Of a DNA stretch of 64,000 nucleotides, positions 11,861 through 24,700 are shown in pieces (the first letter of the stretch is position 1; each line of letters opens with the position of its first letter). The notes below the pieces were generated by a model that was not told the origin of the DNA, did not search any database, and saw only the letters and a list, made by a program, of their open reading frames with translations. The position numbers and the translations under genes were made by a program. The DNA lies in contig OV121094.1 of NCBI GenBank assembly GCA_921293015.1, positions 33,788,054-33,852,053 of the forward strand. The letters are read 5' to 3'. This DNA is from Phorcus lineatus. Taxonomy: Eukaryota > Mollusca > Gastropoda > Trochida > Trochidae.

Positions 11861-12692
11861 TACCTATAGCACCGCTGTCTCACTATAGAAATTTTTCATT
11901 TGATATTAGTATAATTGATTTTGTCAATGTCAAATTTAGAAATAGCTTCCTGAGATCTTAGATTAATCATCAAGTTAGGATACCGCTGGAGTGGGAATTG
12001 TTACAACATATTCATATTCAAGATCAAAGTTCAAAGTAGCAAGTTTTGAAATCGCTAAGAGATGTTCAGAATTGTGTGACATCACCCCAGTGAAGTCATG
12101 AAATCTAAATGCTACTAGTTGTAAGTGGAACCTAAGTTTCAGGGCTGCTCTGCTTTTGCGGTGTCTCGCAAACACTATTCTAGTTTATGGGCTTAGAGTG
12201 GGATACAGAATGTGTAATATGTCTGTTTGTCTTCCTGTCTGATTTGCCCCAACCAAAAAGTTCTTTGCAGATTTAATTGTGGTAGGATTGGCTTACATTA
12301 CTACTATGTCAGAGGGTAGAACTTAACAGTGGTTATTAAATTTATATGTCCAAATTCACCTATAAAATATTACTTTCGTCTCATTTGAAAGTCCCAATAA
12401 AGTCAATAATAAAGTCAATGACTTAAAGCTTTTACAAAAAAAGTAAACTACTTAATTGTTTTTTTTCTCAATGCCCTGTGATTTCATTCAAATAAATTGC
12501 TCACATAGCCCAATGTTTTTGCAGGAAGAACTCCTGTAAAGCCATTCTTGATATGTTTCAATGAAATAAATGGGTGTTGGCTTAATTCCTAATATGTTTA
12601 GCAAATGATCACTTCCTGCTAAATATGCTTACTATTTTACTTAAAATTTATTCTTATTAACACTTGCAGGGGTTGGTCCTTGATTTGATGAA

Positions 12693-15600
12693 ATGAAAAA
12701 CCTCCTTACACCAAGAAATGTCTCCGCACTGCAGCCCTTTCAACCTGGAACTGTACAAGCTTTGGAGAAGGTGGAACTTGCTGGGGTTAGAGCTTCAACA
12801 ACTAAAGGTTTGCAAAGAAGTGCAGTTCATTTACATACATCTGGTGGATTAAGAGGTGTTTGCAACAAAATTAGTTGAACCACAGCAATTTCCTATCTAT
12901 TCACTGCGCAGTGCATCATAGGGTGTTTTAGTTTAGAGCACCTTGTTTGATTTGTTTTTGTTTTGTTTAAACCATATTTTAAATAAGCATTTTCCATGCT
13001 GAAATTTTGTACTGGGGAACACTTATTGAAGAGGATATTCTTGACAGCAACACAGACCAAGTGTTGAATTCTGAATTGCCTTAAATTGAAATAATAGACT
13101 AATGGGACATGTGACATTAAAACAAGATTTTAACTAGACTACCCCTTCTAGGAACATCACTGTAACAGTAATCAGTAAAGACTCAAAAAGAGAATATGTC
13201 AGGACTGTGATAGAAATTCTTACCCTACTAATGATACCCTAACTGTGCATGTTTTAGATGGGAAGGTGACATGGATATACCATGGGCCCTCCCTGGAGGT
13301 AATACTGACAAGCACAAGAGGCAGGCTGGCTTCCTGGCAGTTTGGGTCCGTCTTGAGAGACGAGGGCTCGGTCATCTCCAGTGTGAAGGAACTGAGTTAC
13401 GAAGGAAGCCTGAAGCTGCTGGTCGGTCACAACACGTCCAGCGGTCAAGGCATGGTCAGTCTCTTGGATGTAGCCACCTCACAGGTTATCAAGACAGTCG
13501 AAATTCCTTATAAGGTGAGGAGCTACATGAGTTCTTAGATTATATGATAAGCTGTCAATATTTGTTTTTTAAATATTTGTTTCGAGGTGTAACTCGACCA
13601 TTAGATTTTTAATTAATAAATGCTAAAGCATTTTAGAGTGGCCTTCTTCCTTGAAGGATAACAAAGAAGATGATGTTAGAAAAATGTAAGCCTGGGTGCA
13701 GTTTAAGTTTTGATCAGTCGAAGCCTTTCCTTTTAACCATGTGATATTTCAAATTGATCATCGCCTTATTGTCTTGTCTAAGTGTTGTTACAAACAGCAC
13801 CCTCAAATATTACAGACTTGGCAAGTATTGGCTTAGATGTTATTTCACTGAAACATCTTATTCTATTTTTTGAATGATGATTGTCTGTTCTAAACTTTCA
13901 GCTTCTTTCAACTCATGTTGAAGAGAATGGATATAGCAAGCATTATTTGATTTTAGAACTTCAGTACAGTTTAGTCCTATCAGTGACGGCTTACCTTTCA
14001 CTAATATCATTTATGCTCTCATGTATGTATTGAAACACATGTATGATGTTTATATTGCAGGTGTCGTGTGTAGAACCTGTGCTCTCTAGTGGCGGTGACT
14101 CTGTACCAGAGTGGGCCATCAGTGAACAGCTCCGCGTCTTCTACGGGATTGTTGCAGTGGGAACACATGGAGGATATGTGTACTTAATAGGTACACATTA
14201 TAACTGTTTCATGATTAATTTTTAATTTTTTTAATTATTTCCATTAATTTACAGTGCATTTCCATATACATTCATATACATTCATAGGCATATAAGCAGG
14301 CGTTACATGGGCAGGTCTTTCAGGTCTAACAAACGTAACAATACAACATCACAGCATCATGAAAAGCAAATGGAGAGAAGACCAGGGCCTCCTTTCACAA
14401 AGCTACCTTAACTAAGGTTAACCTTAACTCCCATACTTTAACATTGCACTAAGGTTACCTTAAGGACTTACGATCACCTTAGGGCTTTGTGAAAGGAGGC
14501 CCGGAAGGTATAGAATCTTGTAGGGTTGCAATTTGAGAAAGCAATTGATTTTGTTACTTGGTAGTATTTTAATATTTCATGTTTTTAACGTTTGAAATTT
14601 GGTTTAATTTGTTTCATGATTAATCATTATCTTGGTTATCTGTAGATGGAAACAGATTATTATGCAAAGTTAATTCTGTATATTGGACAATTCATCGTAA
14701 ATATGTCCTAGTCAGTTTCATGCTATTGCAATTTACATGTTCAATGTCATTGATGACTTGTATATAATTAATTATTGTTATTGAACAGTTTGCATGTCAG
14801 ATTAAACATCTTAATCACCACAGCTGTTTTTTGTTCGATCAACCTTCAGTGAAACTGTTATTATTCCAGAAGGGTCATACTCTTCTTTGTAGTTATGAGT
14901 TGCTTTTCTATCATTATGCATTACTCTTTCTGTAGATATGAACCTGGACGATTTTGATGAGACATCAGACGAAGTATCTCCCAGCAGCCTTCACTTCATC
15001 ACTCCGCGATGTCGCAACGTGAAGGAGGCACGTGAACAGGCACTCTCTCACAGTCAACACTTGTGTCTGGCTCTTGATGGTGAGTGAAGGTCCTATCTAA
15101 ATGTACAGCTGGACTCTCGCATGTCTGTGAAAGACTTGGTGAAATTGAAGTTAGAATTTGTAAAATAGATACTCAAGAACAAAGGAATTAAAGAAGTAGT
15201 AGGTTAAACCTGTTTTGAATATGTCTAAAGGATGGAGAAATTAATGGTATCAAAAGCTCTGATTTTTGTTGCCAAATGCAAAGAACTCATAATATAAATC
15301 AATTTGTCTTGTTTTTCAGAAAACTCCCATTCTAAATCTGAATATGTCTTCCGGCGCCCTGATGATACCCCAGTAAAAATCTTTGAATTAGGTATGAAAA
15401 TCAACTATATTTGTGTTTAAACTTAAAGCTGTGTCTTGATATTTCATTATCTTTGATCAATTATATTTGCTGCAATTAATTGAATGTTGAAAATTTCTTT
15501 TGATGAATAAAGTCTAAATCTATTAAAATTTTTTTTGTTGGTCATTTTATTTTCATTTTGATGTTATTATAGTTAATTCAGTCAAGTTGAGAGAAGAAAA

Positions 15601-18600
15601 AAATTAAGTTGACATTTTTTATTTCAAATATTGCGACAATTTTTTACTTTCAGATCTTGTCAGCATTACATGTTTAAAGTATATTCCACAAGATGGTAAT
15701 TTAGCTGTTGGATTCAGCTTTGGGGGCTTCCAGCTTTGGAAGTTATATGCTCCAGTTTTAGAGTGAGTAGATATTCTTTGTATTTGCATTAAGCGTCACA
15801 TTTGAATTTACCTCCTATATATAGTTAACTTATTTCTATATTTTAAATGTTTCTTAAATGAATCCATTTGGTAGTAAAAGCAAATGATTTGTAATAAAAG
15901 CAATGGGTTAAGTTTTGTTTTATTTGTTCCGGGAAAGGTTAAAGGATTCTCCTGTCTGGTATTTCAGATACACAAGTCGACTTGAAGCTGAACCTGCGGC
16001 TGTATCACATTTCCTGTATCAGGAACCCGAGAACGACCCCAAGAACTTCTGTTACATCTGGGTAGCCAGGGACAACTCCATCATTCATGTAGGGTGAGTT
16101 GATCTTCAGCTTTCATGTTTATTCCAATTATTCACTTATGATTCTCAGAGAGAGCAACTGGCCTAATGGGCAGTCAGATTGTTTTTCAGAGAGCTCATGC
16201 ACAGCCAATTACTTCATGCAAATTCAACAGGAATACTCAATCTAGCTTTGTTTCACCTATCTTTTATTTAGTAATAAAGTAGTGGTGTTTTAGTAAAATT
16301 ACAACACAATTGACAATGACAAAATTAATCATATATGACGACAATAACAGTGGTTTAAGTCAAGGATTTTCACAACCAACTTTGATCCACCAATTCACTG
16401 ACAATATTATAGAAAAACTCAGCGTAATCTCAACCGTCATGTGTTTTTGACATTAAGTTCAGTTTTACGTTGAACTATTTTTACTGTCAAACCACCCAAC
16501 CATCACCCTAATGCTATAAATATGATAGCTAAGCAGTCACCCATTCATACACTCTATATCACATGAGTTTCTGATAACTTTCACTATTATTTGCATTTGA
16601 TTGAGTTTGTACCTGGCCTTCTTGTAACTAGCTAATGCTGTTTGACATGATGCATGTTTGTTCTACAGACAGGAGAGTATTAGCACCATTTGTCTGTACC
16701 AGCTGAGTTACGGCAAGAAGACCTTCTATGCTGGATATGGTGTCTTCTATGAGGTATGGCTCTTACGGTTCTTTCTGATGTTCTGTGTCAAATTGCATAT
16801 GTTACTGCGGTATTGTAAGGAGGCTTGAAACTAGCCAGCGAAGGGTGTCAGTTTGACAATTAAAATGGAAAATAATGTTAAGTAACAAGCCTAATAAAAA
16901 TATTTTTAGCTGTTTGACAGGTTGTATATTATACATTGATATTTTGTTAAAGGTTTTTGCTTGTCTTTGACCCTATTTAAAGCTGTATGATTAAATTAAT
17001 TTTATGAAGGTCAATATTTTCTCTCCTTATCTCTGTCAGCTTATCTGCATATCTTTACACTATGTCCTTTGTGGGCATTCTGTAAATTATGATGAAGAAG
17101 AAAATTTAAGTGAATATTTGGACCAACAGAGTAAAGAAGTTGTTTATCCATAAAGTCGTCATCCTCAGTCTTCAACAAATGAATTTTGATAAACTCAATA
17201 ATGTCTCTCTTTGTATAAAGGAGCTACACTCCGTGTGTTTGCGTATCGAGCACAGTCTGGCGGCGGACCCATACAGCAGCTCGACGCGGTCCACATGGAT
17301 GAGTCAAATCGTCTCCTGCTACACCCTCGCAGACCACCGCTACTCTCCACCCGCTCTCCTGCATGAGAACGAGTCCTTTGAGGAAAGTAAGTAATGGCTT
17401 GATTTGTCAGTATTATTATATATAGTTCAACAATAAAAAAACAATGCCTGAAGGACCTTTGAGGAGAATATTATCCTCTAGATCACGCCGTTTGATAGTT
17501 ATCATTTCAAATTGCACACTTATCATTTCAGTTGCACAGTTTACAAATTCACATGTGTAATATTCCCAAATGCCTGTTCAAAGTTGCAACTAACACTCTA
17601 ATGGCCCCAATATAATTTTCTTTAACGGAAGCCATGTATCAATAAGTGTTTGCTTTACTGATGATCCCTTGTTATCTTCTGAATCAGAAATATTCTGGAT
17701 AACCTCTATCTCCACTCAGGTAGTGTTTGCCAGTAAGTATATATGCATGCTAAGTATATTCAACAAGTCTACGATGCCTTTTCTTATTGCCAGGTGTGCA
17801 CGGCCCGGACCTGAGTTTGTGTGTGTTCGTGTGGGAGGTACAGGATAACTCCCCTGGAGACAAGTCGCTCTTCTACCTCGCAATCTTCGACATGAACCGC
17901 TGGTACCACGCTCAGATGCCAACCACCATCAGGTATTTAGGGACACTGCTTCATTATATGTCACTCATCAGGGCTACATGCACCTTTACCTTATTTGGTT
18001 GAGAAACTTCTATTTGGTTACCAACTTGCGTCGTCCAATAACAAAATTTCAAAACTAGATGTTTGTGTGATTTAGATTTATGAGAGATAATGTGAATTAC
18101 TTGTGTCTTTCCTTCTGCAGGGTACGTGAATCTACAATGGACTTGTGCTCATTCTTTGCTGTCCATCAGCTCAGTGATCTCTGTGACATCGCGAACCCAG
18201 ACAGCTTGGTGGTGAGTAGAAATGGGCAAGAACTAATTGACTTAAAATCCTTTTCTTCAAAATTTTTTATATTGGAATTCCTGTCTGTTACAATAAAAAG
18301 GGCTCCAACATTTTATAAAGTTGTGAGATGTCATGTTAAACAAATCTTTGCAATGATCAATGGTTTCCTATGATAGACATTTTTTTTAACTTACTCATGA
18401 AATGGCTCTCACAAATCTAATGAATGGAGTTTAAGAGACTTGACCTTATTTCATGTTTTAATGTTTGTAGATGGTAGTAGTGCAAGTAATATGTATAATT
18501 TATATATATAGTAAAGCCATTGTGAATTGATAGTTAACAGTCATATGGATAAAGGAGAACTTTGTGGACAAGACTGATTTGCTTGAAAGCCTCCAATTGC

Positions 18601-18755
18601 GCTATTGTGAATATTTTTGACTGTTTGAATTTGTTGTGCATTGCTAAGTTTTATTTGCCAGCATGTGGAAGTGAAGGTGAACACATTGAAGAGATACATC
18701 AACAACTCGCCTCTCACTCCCGAGCAACACTTCTACCCCTCCGCCCTCGCTTTTG
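12693..18755 (+). other. AHCTF1: ELYS exons 1-12: N-terminal beta-propeller (residues ~1-510)
   Basis: Exons as read: 12693-12807, 13258-13514, 14061-14190, 14936-15079, 15320-15391, 15654-15762, 15968-16093, 16669-16753, 17221-17386, 17794-17932, 18121-18211, 18662-18755. In vertebrate ELYS this region folds as a seven-bladed propeller that contributes to pore and nucleosome binding. The insect and vertebrate pattern is seen in order: PSLEV after the first strand, GVRASTTK joined to DGKVTW by the exon 1-2 junction, LAVGFSFGGFQLWK, the QEPENDPKN block, RWYHAQMP, and the PEQHFYPSALAF segment equivalent to PEQFFNPSTYNF in human. The length is close to the vertebrate domain. Confidence 0.92.
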
Positions 18756-21700
18756 GTGAGTTATCTTTCAAAGTAGTCATTAATCGCTGATATGATTACA
18801 ACTATAAAGCCTCATAAGGGATAACTTTTGATAAGTTGTTAAAAAGACAGTTTACCTTGAATGTATTTTTTTAGTAACGCCTGTTTCATTTATGAAATCA
18901 ATTTTATTTGTTTTGAAGATTTAAAGATTTTATGTGAATTTGACTGTTTGCTGCTCCATTTGAAAGTTTTCTTATGTTGCTTCTGTTTTGAATCTACCTA
19001 TAAATACATCCCATTTGGCCATCAATACACCTCCTCCATAAGTTGGTGTTAAATTGAATATGATTTGTTATGATTTAGCATTTTGCAGTATCTGTTGTCA
19101 CATTCTCAGGGTCTTTTTGTATGTTGGTACAGATGCAGTGTGTATATTTGAGACTGGAACTATAGCAGCAAGTTTTCATGGACGTCAGAGACAGGTCAGG
19201 GTCAATGTAGTCCTTCCAAGTAGAAGCAAAAGATTACTGTTTATACCCTCTTAACATAATTATGATTCGTCTAAACCAAGCTATGTTTGTTTGCAACTAT
19301 TTGTGCTGGGAAGTCTGGAACATTTTGAATCAATTGATTTACTGTTATTACTTTCAGTTGCCTAGAGTGAAATGTCTAAGAAAAGCAAGATTATATATTC
19401 TTTTCCCTTCATCGAGGATGCTTAGAAACTAATGCAGTGAAATACTTGTCTTTATAACTGAGTATATCTGGTGCTCGAGCATTGATACAAGTTCCTCCAA
19501 GTTATATTGTACCCTTCGCCGCCCCTCCTGTACAGGTGCTGTATGACATGGAGACGAAGGGAGCGGCGACGCTACTCCAGCCTCAGGACCTCTACAACCT
19601 CTGTCTCATCACTGGCCTCCTGCCTCGTGATCTCACCGCTCACACGACCTCGATGGTGAGTTGAGGTGATATAAATCCTGTGTATATAATCATACTGCTT
19701 TGAGGGAACAATGAAAGTTGCTTGACTGTACCTTTTGTTTCCTTGCTAGAGACCTTACTGCTCTGTGGATTACAATTCTGCGTTGAGGAAACAGTGATAC
19801 AAACTAGTTTTTATTTTAACCTCCTGATGCTTTATGAGAATGTGTATGCGTTGGATAGTACAATTTGTCTATCTTCATGATTTGACTTTTCCAACCTGTT
19901 TCTGGCAAGAGCAAACAGTTCATGTAATGTAGTTGTTTTCAGTAATGATATTTGCCCCAGCTTATTCTGATGGTTCATGTGTGTGTTCTATGTAAACCCT
20001 CTGTATATGTGTATACTGCTTTGGCCTTAAAGGGTTGTAAAACTGACTTCAAAACCTGTTCAGAATGTTGGTGTGTATTGTGCAGGTACAACAGCGACAC
20101 TCGCTCCTAAACATGGCCCTGGAACACTCCATGCTCAAGTTCATCAACAGCTGTGTCTCATCCTGGGCTTCAGGAGGTAAGAGTTACCTCCCTTATGTCA
20201 AATGTCTCTTTGATTAAACCTGGCTCTCTTGTTTGCTTGTGACTTTGCCTCTTCGTGTGATGTTCAGTTCATGTTTGGAAGAGAAAGGTTAACATGTATC
20301 GATTTGCCCATTACATGCCTTTTTCAGAGAGGATGTCAAGTGTCTCTTGATACTAAGTTATGTTTTCTTCTTTTGTCCCCAGAGTTTGTACAGCAAGGAT
20401 GTACACTGAAGTTCCTCCTAGACTGGGCCTGGGACAAGGTGGCCTCCACCAAACAGACCATCGATACTGTCTGTAAGTAAAATCTCAGGCGTCTTTGTTT
20501 GATGGCTGGATTTCTGTGGTTTGTTTGTTACGTCTGCTGCTTGCATGTCTAGATACAATATATGATTTCAAGGTATTTTTTGCTGCAATTATATGCGGCC
20601 ATTAATATGTGTATTACCAAAATAACAGAAATTGTCATTGAAAGCCAAAATCCTGATCCGAAATCTACCAAGAATTTCACTTTTCCAACCCTTTGTACTG
20701 ATGTGACAACATTCACTATCAGTCTTTTGTTAATACCTTATAATAATTTAAAATGTCCTTATAAAGCCTAGAGAAATTGTTATAAAGGCTGATGTTCCCT
20801 CTTGCAGGTACTCCATTGTATGATTGGTCAGGGAACCAGGTAGATCATAGGATGTTGCAGGTGCTTCACAGGTCAAAGGTCACCTTGAACCACCTGAGGT
20901 CAATTGTGCTGACTCTCCTAACCCAATCAGCTCCCACCACTGAGCAAGGTAAGGGCAATAAGACTTTGCTAGTAGAGTAGATCATTTTAAAGTAGAAGCA
21001 GTAAGTGCTTGGCCTATTTGACACTCCCTCCTGGATTCCGCGGAGGAATATTATGAATTCTGCGGCAGATTTAGCTCAATTCTGCATCCAATTTTACCAA
21101 ATTCTGCATAAGTTTCTGCAACTTCAAATACTTCATTTTTATACAAATTCCTTACATTTATTTTAGAACTGGTTGATTTCAAAGGATAAACTTGTGAATG
21201 TAACATCTTGAGTTGTGAAAAATATACTTTGTAACCAGTATTTTAGTTTGTTTTTGTGAAACCATACATACTTTTGTCCTAAAGCAAACTTTTCCATGTA
21301 TTTGTTTATTTACAAAATTTTCAACTTACAAAATGAGTCAATTCTGCGGCGGAAAATGATTAATTCTGCAGGCATTCTGCATTAAAGTAACTTTTCCGCG
21401 GATCATACCATTTTCTGCATTGGAAGCCTATTTCCGCGATTTTTTCTGCAACCGCGGAATTGCAGAATCCAGGAGGGACTGATTTGAGAATGTGAGCAGA
21501 TATGTCACTTTAGCTTTAAATTCATTAAAATTTTACATTGTCTAGCTTTTAAATACAAAAACTTACCCACACAGGCGTAGAAGAACTGGAGACGAGGCTG
21601 AATGTGATCCACTTCCTGTCTCAACATCTGCAGCTGGTTCTGTGGTTTATTGACACTGGACTTCTACCCGAGAGTGATGGTATGAAGACTTTGTGATCTT

Positions 21701-24700
21701 TACCATCTGATGTAATAATGTAGGATAATGAGACTTTTTTTATGGTCCATACAGAATAAATAAGTTCTTTACCCATTAAAAAAGGATCATTATTATTCAT
21801 GAAGAATTCCATTTAAGTTTTATTACTATTTATTATTAGATTGAATGCTAGTTTAAAAAATTCTATTTTCAAATTCTGTGAATTTTTTTTTATATTGACA
21901 CATGTTGCTCCTTCACTTTATTAATCTTTTAAAGAAATATTTCAAAGATGATTTGATTATTCCAAGTTAATGTGCAGGCAATGATAGGGTTCATGTATTT
22001 CACGTAGTTGTGTTTTGTTTACCAAAATAGAGGTTGGAGACGAGGTAGAGGGTTTGTACAGATACCCAGCCGGCAACCTGATCCAGGCCTTCAACTCCAG
22101 AAGATCAGAGCTCCACAAGCTGCACAAGTTCGTATCCAATATTCCTAAGGTGTTTTCTCATGTGCTGGAAATAAATAATCGCTTTTCTGGAAATGATAAA
22201 TCTAGACAGTGATTTCTTTTAATTCCACTCATAATTTTCCAATGTTTTGAGGTCATAATGTTTTGTCAATTCACTTCCTGCATTCATCATGTTTTGAAAT
22301 GTTACACTAAAGTCTCAAACTGCTTGTTATCAGAATGAAAATGTAACGGAAAATAAAAATCCATAACCGTAGCATTATTACCATGCATAAGCAGTCTAAA
22401 AGTGCTCAAATTCTAATTTTACTGTGAAGGAATAGTTCTTAAGTGCAGCCTATAATTCTTTACCATGTTACCATTTGCCAAAAATATGTTGGTCTGAAAT
22501 CAGAATAGCAAGAACTAACTTGTCTTTGTAGCTCATTAGATCCTTAGTTCAACAATGTTTTTTTCCTCAATACCCCACACGCATAACTTTTGTAATTAGA
22601 CTTATTTGAAATGCATTCTAGATAACTGTGTTCTTTCCTATCATCAGTCTTCGGTGATTTCATGTCACATAATATTTGTGAGCCCTAGCTATCTTATTGG
22701 GAGACCGTCGTGTTGCAGTGAGATCCAGCCGACCGACCTGTTGCTGATAGACGGGTTGGTGTCGTGTTGTGGGGACGCTATCTCCACTCTGTGGGAGCAG
22801 GACGGGGGAAGCGGTCTCTACCCTCCCCCTAGTCTACACGTGAGTAATGATAGCAAGATTTAACAGGAGACTGAAATCTATAGTTAGAAAGAAGTCAAAA
22901 ATCATAAAGATGTTCAGACAAACTTTAATATATGAAATTTATTGAGTCTGAATGTGTTACTATACAAGTAATGGTACTTCGATGTACTCGTTACTTTCTC
23001 AATTCACCTCATGCAAGTATTTCTTTTGTAAATTCCAAAACTAATACTAGGATGCCAATGAATAGGCTGTCTTTGGGTTTCACTTGGAGTTTTGCTAAAC
23101 TATAAAACCTGAGTGGTGTCAGGCAAACCTATTAGAAGAAACTCACTAAGATTAAGAGTATTGTTTTCCGTGTGTGTCTGCAGGCGCTGCTTAATGTGTA
23201 CCTGCTGGAGGAAGTGAGTATCGGTGTGAAGCACTCCATCGTCTTCTACCTGCTCCTCGATCTTGCCTCCCTCGTACAGGAGGATAAACATGAACAGGTA
23301 TGATGAATTAATGTCAGCAATCATTTTTCCTGAGTATTCTTCGTCTACTTTGCTTGACTGATGAATTTCTTTTACAAAAATAAACTTTTGTTTGTTCTTC
23401 AGTTTGCAGACAAGATCGCCAAATTTGCGAAATCTTTCTCCCTACCGTTGTCCGTTGTTAAACAAATCCAAGCATTCTGGTTGTTGGATCATAAGGACTT
23501 CGAGGTAAGATTTACTTCCAAGTCCTCCAGATCAATCATCTTATTCTATTCTATTCTATTGTGCAGATGGTAGTATTTGTTACGTTACTTGCCTTTCTTT
23601 CTTTTGCTTACCAGAAAATTTTCTATTTAGTACACATATGATATGACGGGTTGACAGGAAACAAGGGTTTAGCAGTTCATTGTCTGTCTTGCTTGATGTT
23701 TAAAAAGGCTTGCATTTTGAGCAACTTGTGTTTCTTTGTCAGTTTTCATGGATACATGGATAGGAAATTCTGATAAACAAGCTAACACCACCTTTATTTA
23801 TATATCCGTCATCACAAGTTTCCATCTTATGAGATTAAAACATTGCCTTTGTTACCATTTCTTCATGTCTGTTTTTCCTCCCAGGAAGCGTTCCTGCACC
23901 TACTGCACCCGATGACAACCCTCCAGTTGGGTGCGTGGCAGCAGAGCCGCATCATCAAGTCACTGCTGTACCAGGGGGAGAGCAAGATGGCGCTGCGCTA
24001 CATCAACCTGCGCACCGTCTCCATCCCCTCACAGGAGGACATCAAACTCAAACTCACTGTGCTACTCGCCAACGGGTATGTTTCTCTCCATGCATTGGTT
24101 TATTGTAGGAAATATATATATACAGAGGAACACAATCTCAGATGGCAATCAGACTGAAGGGAATTTTCAATAACAGTAGATTAGGGATTAGATAAGTCTT
24201 TACTGTGCTTGTCTTTGGACGGCAGAGATTAGTTGGTTCAGTTAAGATGAAGAGACATATGGTAGGGCGTTTTCTGTTCTACATGCAGAATGGTGGGCAT
24301 CATGTTTCTAGTTCCTCCAGTGGGTTCTTGGCTGCCTTTTTAATCAGACTTTAAGTCCTGTACAACTTTCAGGCCCGTCGTTTCAGTGCTACCATGTGAG
24401 TTAAGGTTACCTTAGTCTTTGTGTAAGAGGAACCAAAGTGTGCTAATGATATATCAACATTTGGTAAAAAGAGCATAATATCTTTAAAAATCCTGAAAGC
24501 TTCTCAAATGTCATTAAAAAATGCTAGTTTTACTGCTGATTCTGATGACAGGTTGATCACGGAAGCGTTTGAGTACCAGCGGTTGTGTAGGGACAGAAGC
24601 AACATGGCCGACCTCCTGCAGCATCTCTTCCTCGGCTGTCAGCAGAGTGAGTTGTTGGCAGTTTTGATAACCATCCAAAGTTTCATGTTTCTTGTAATGT

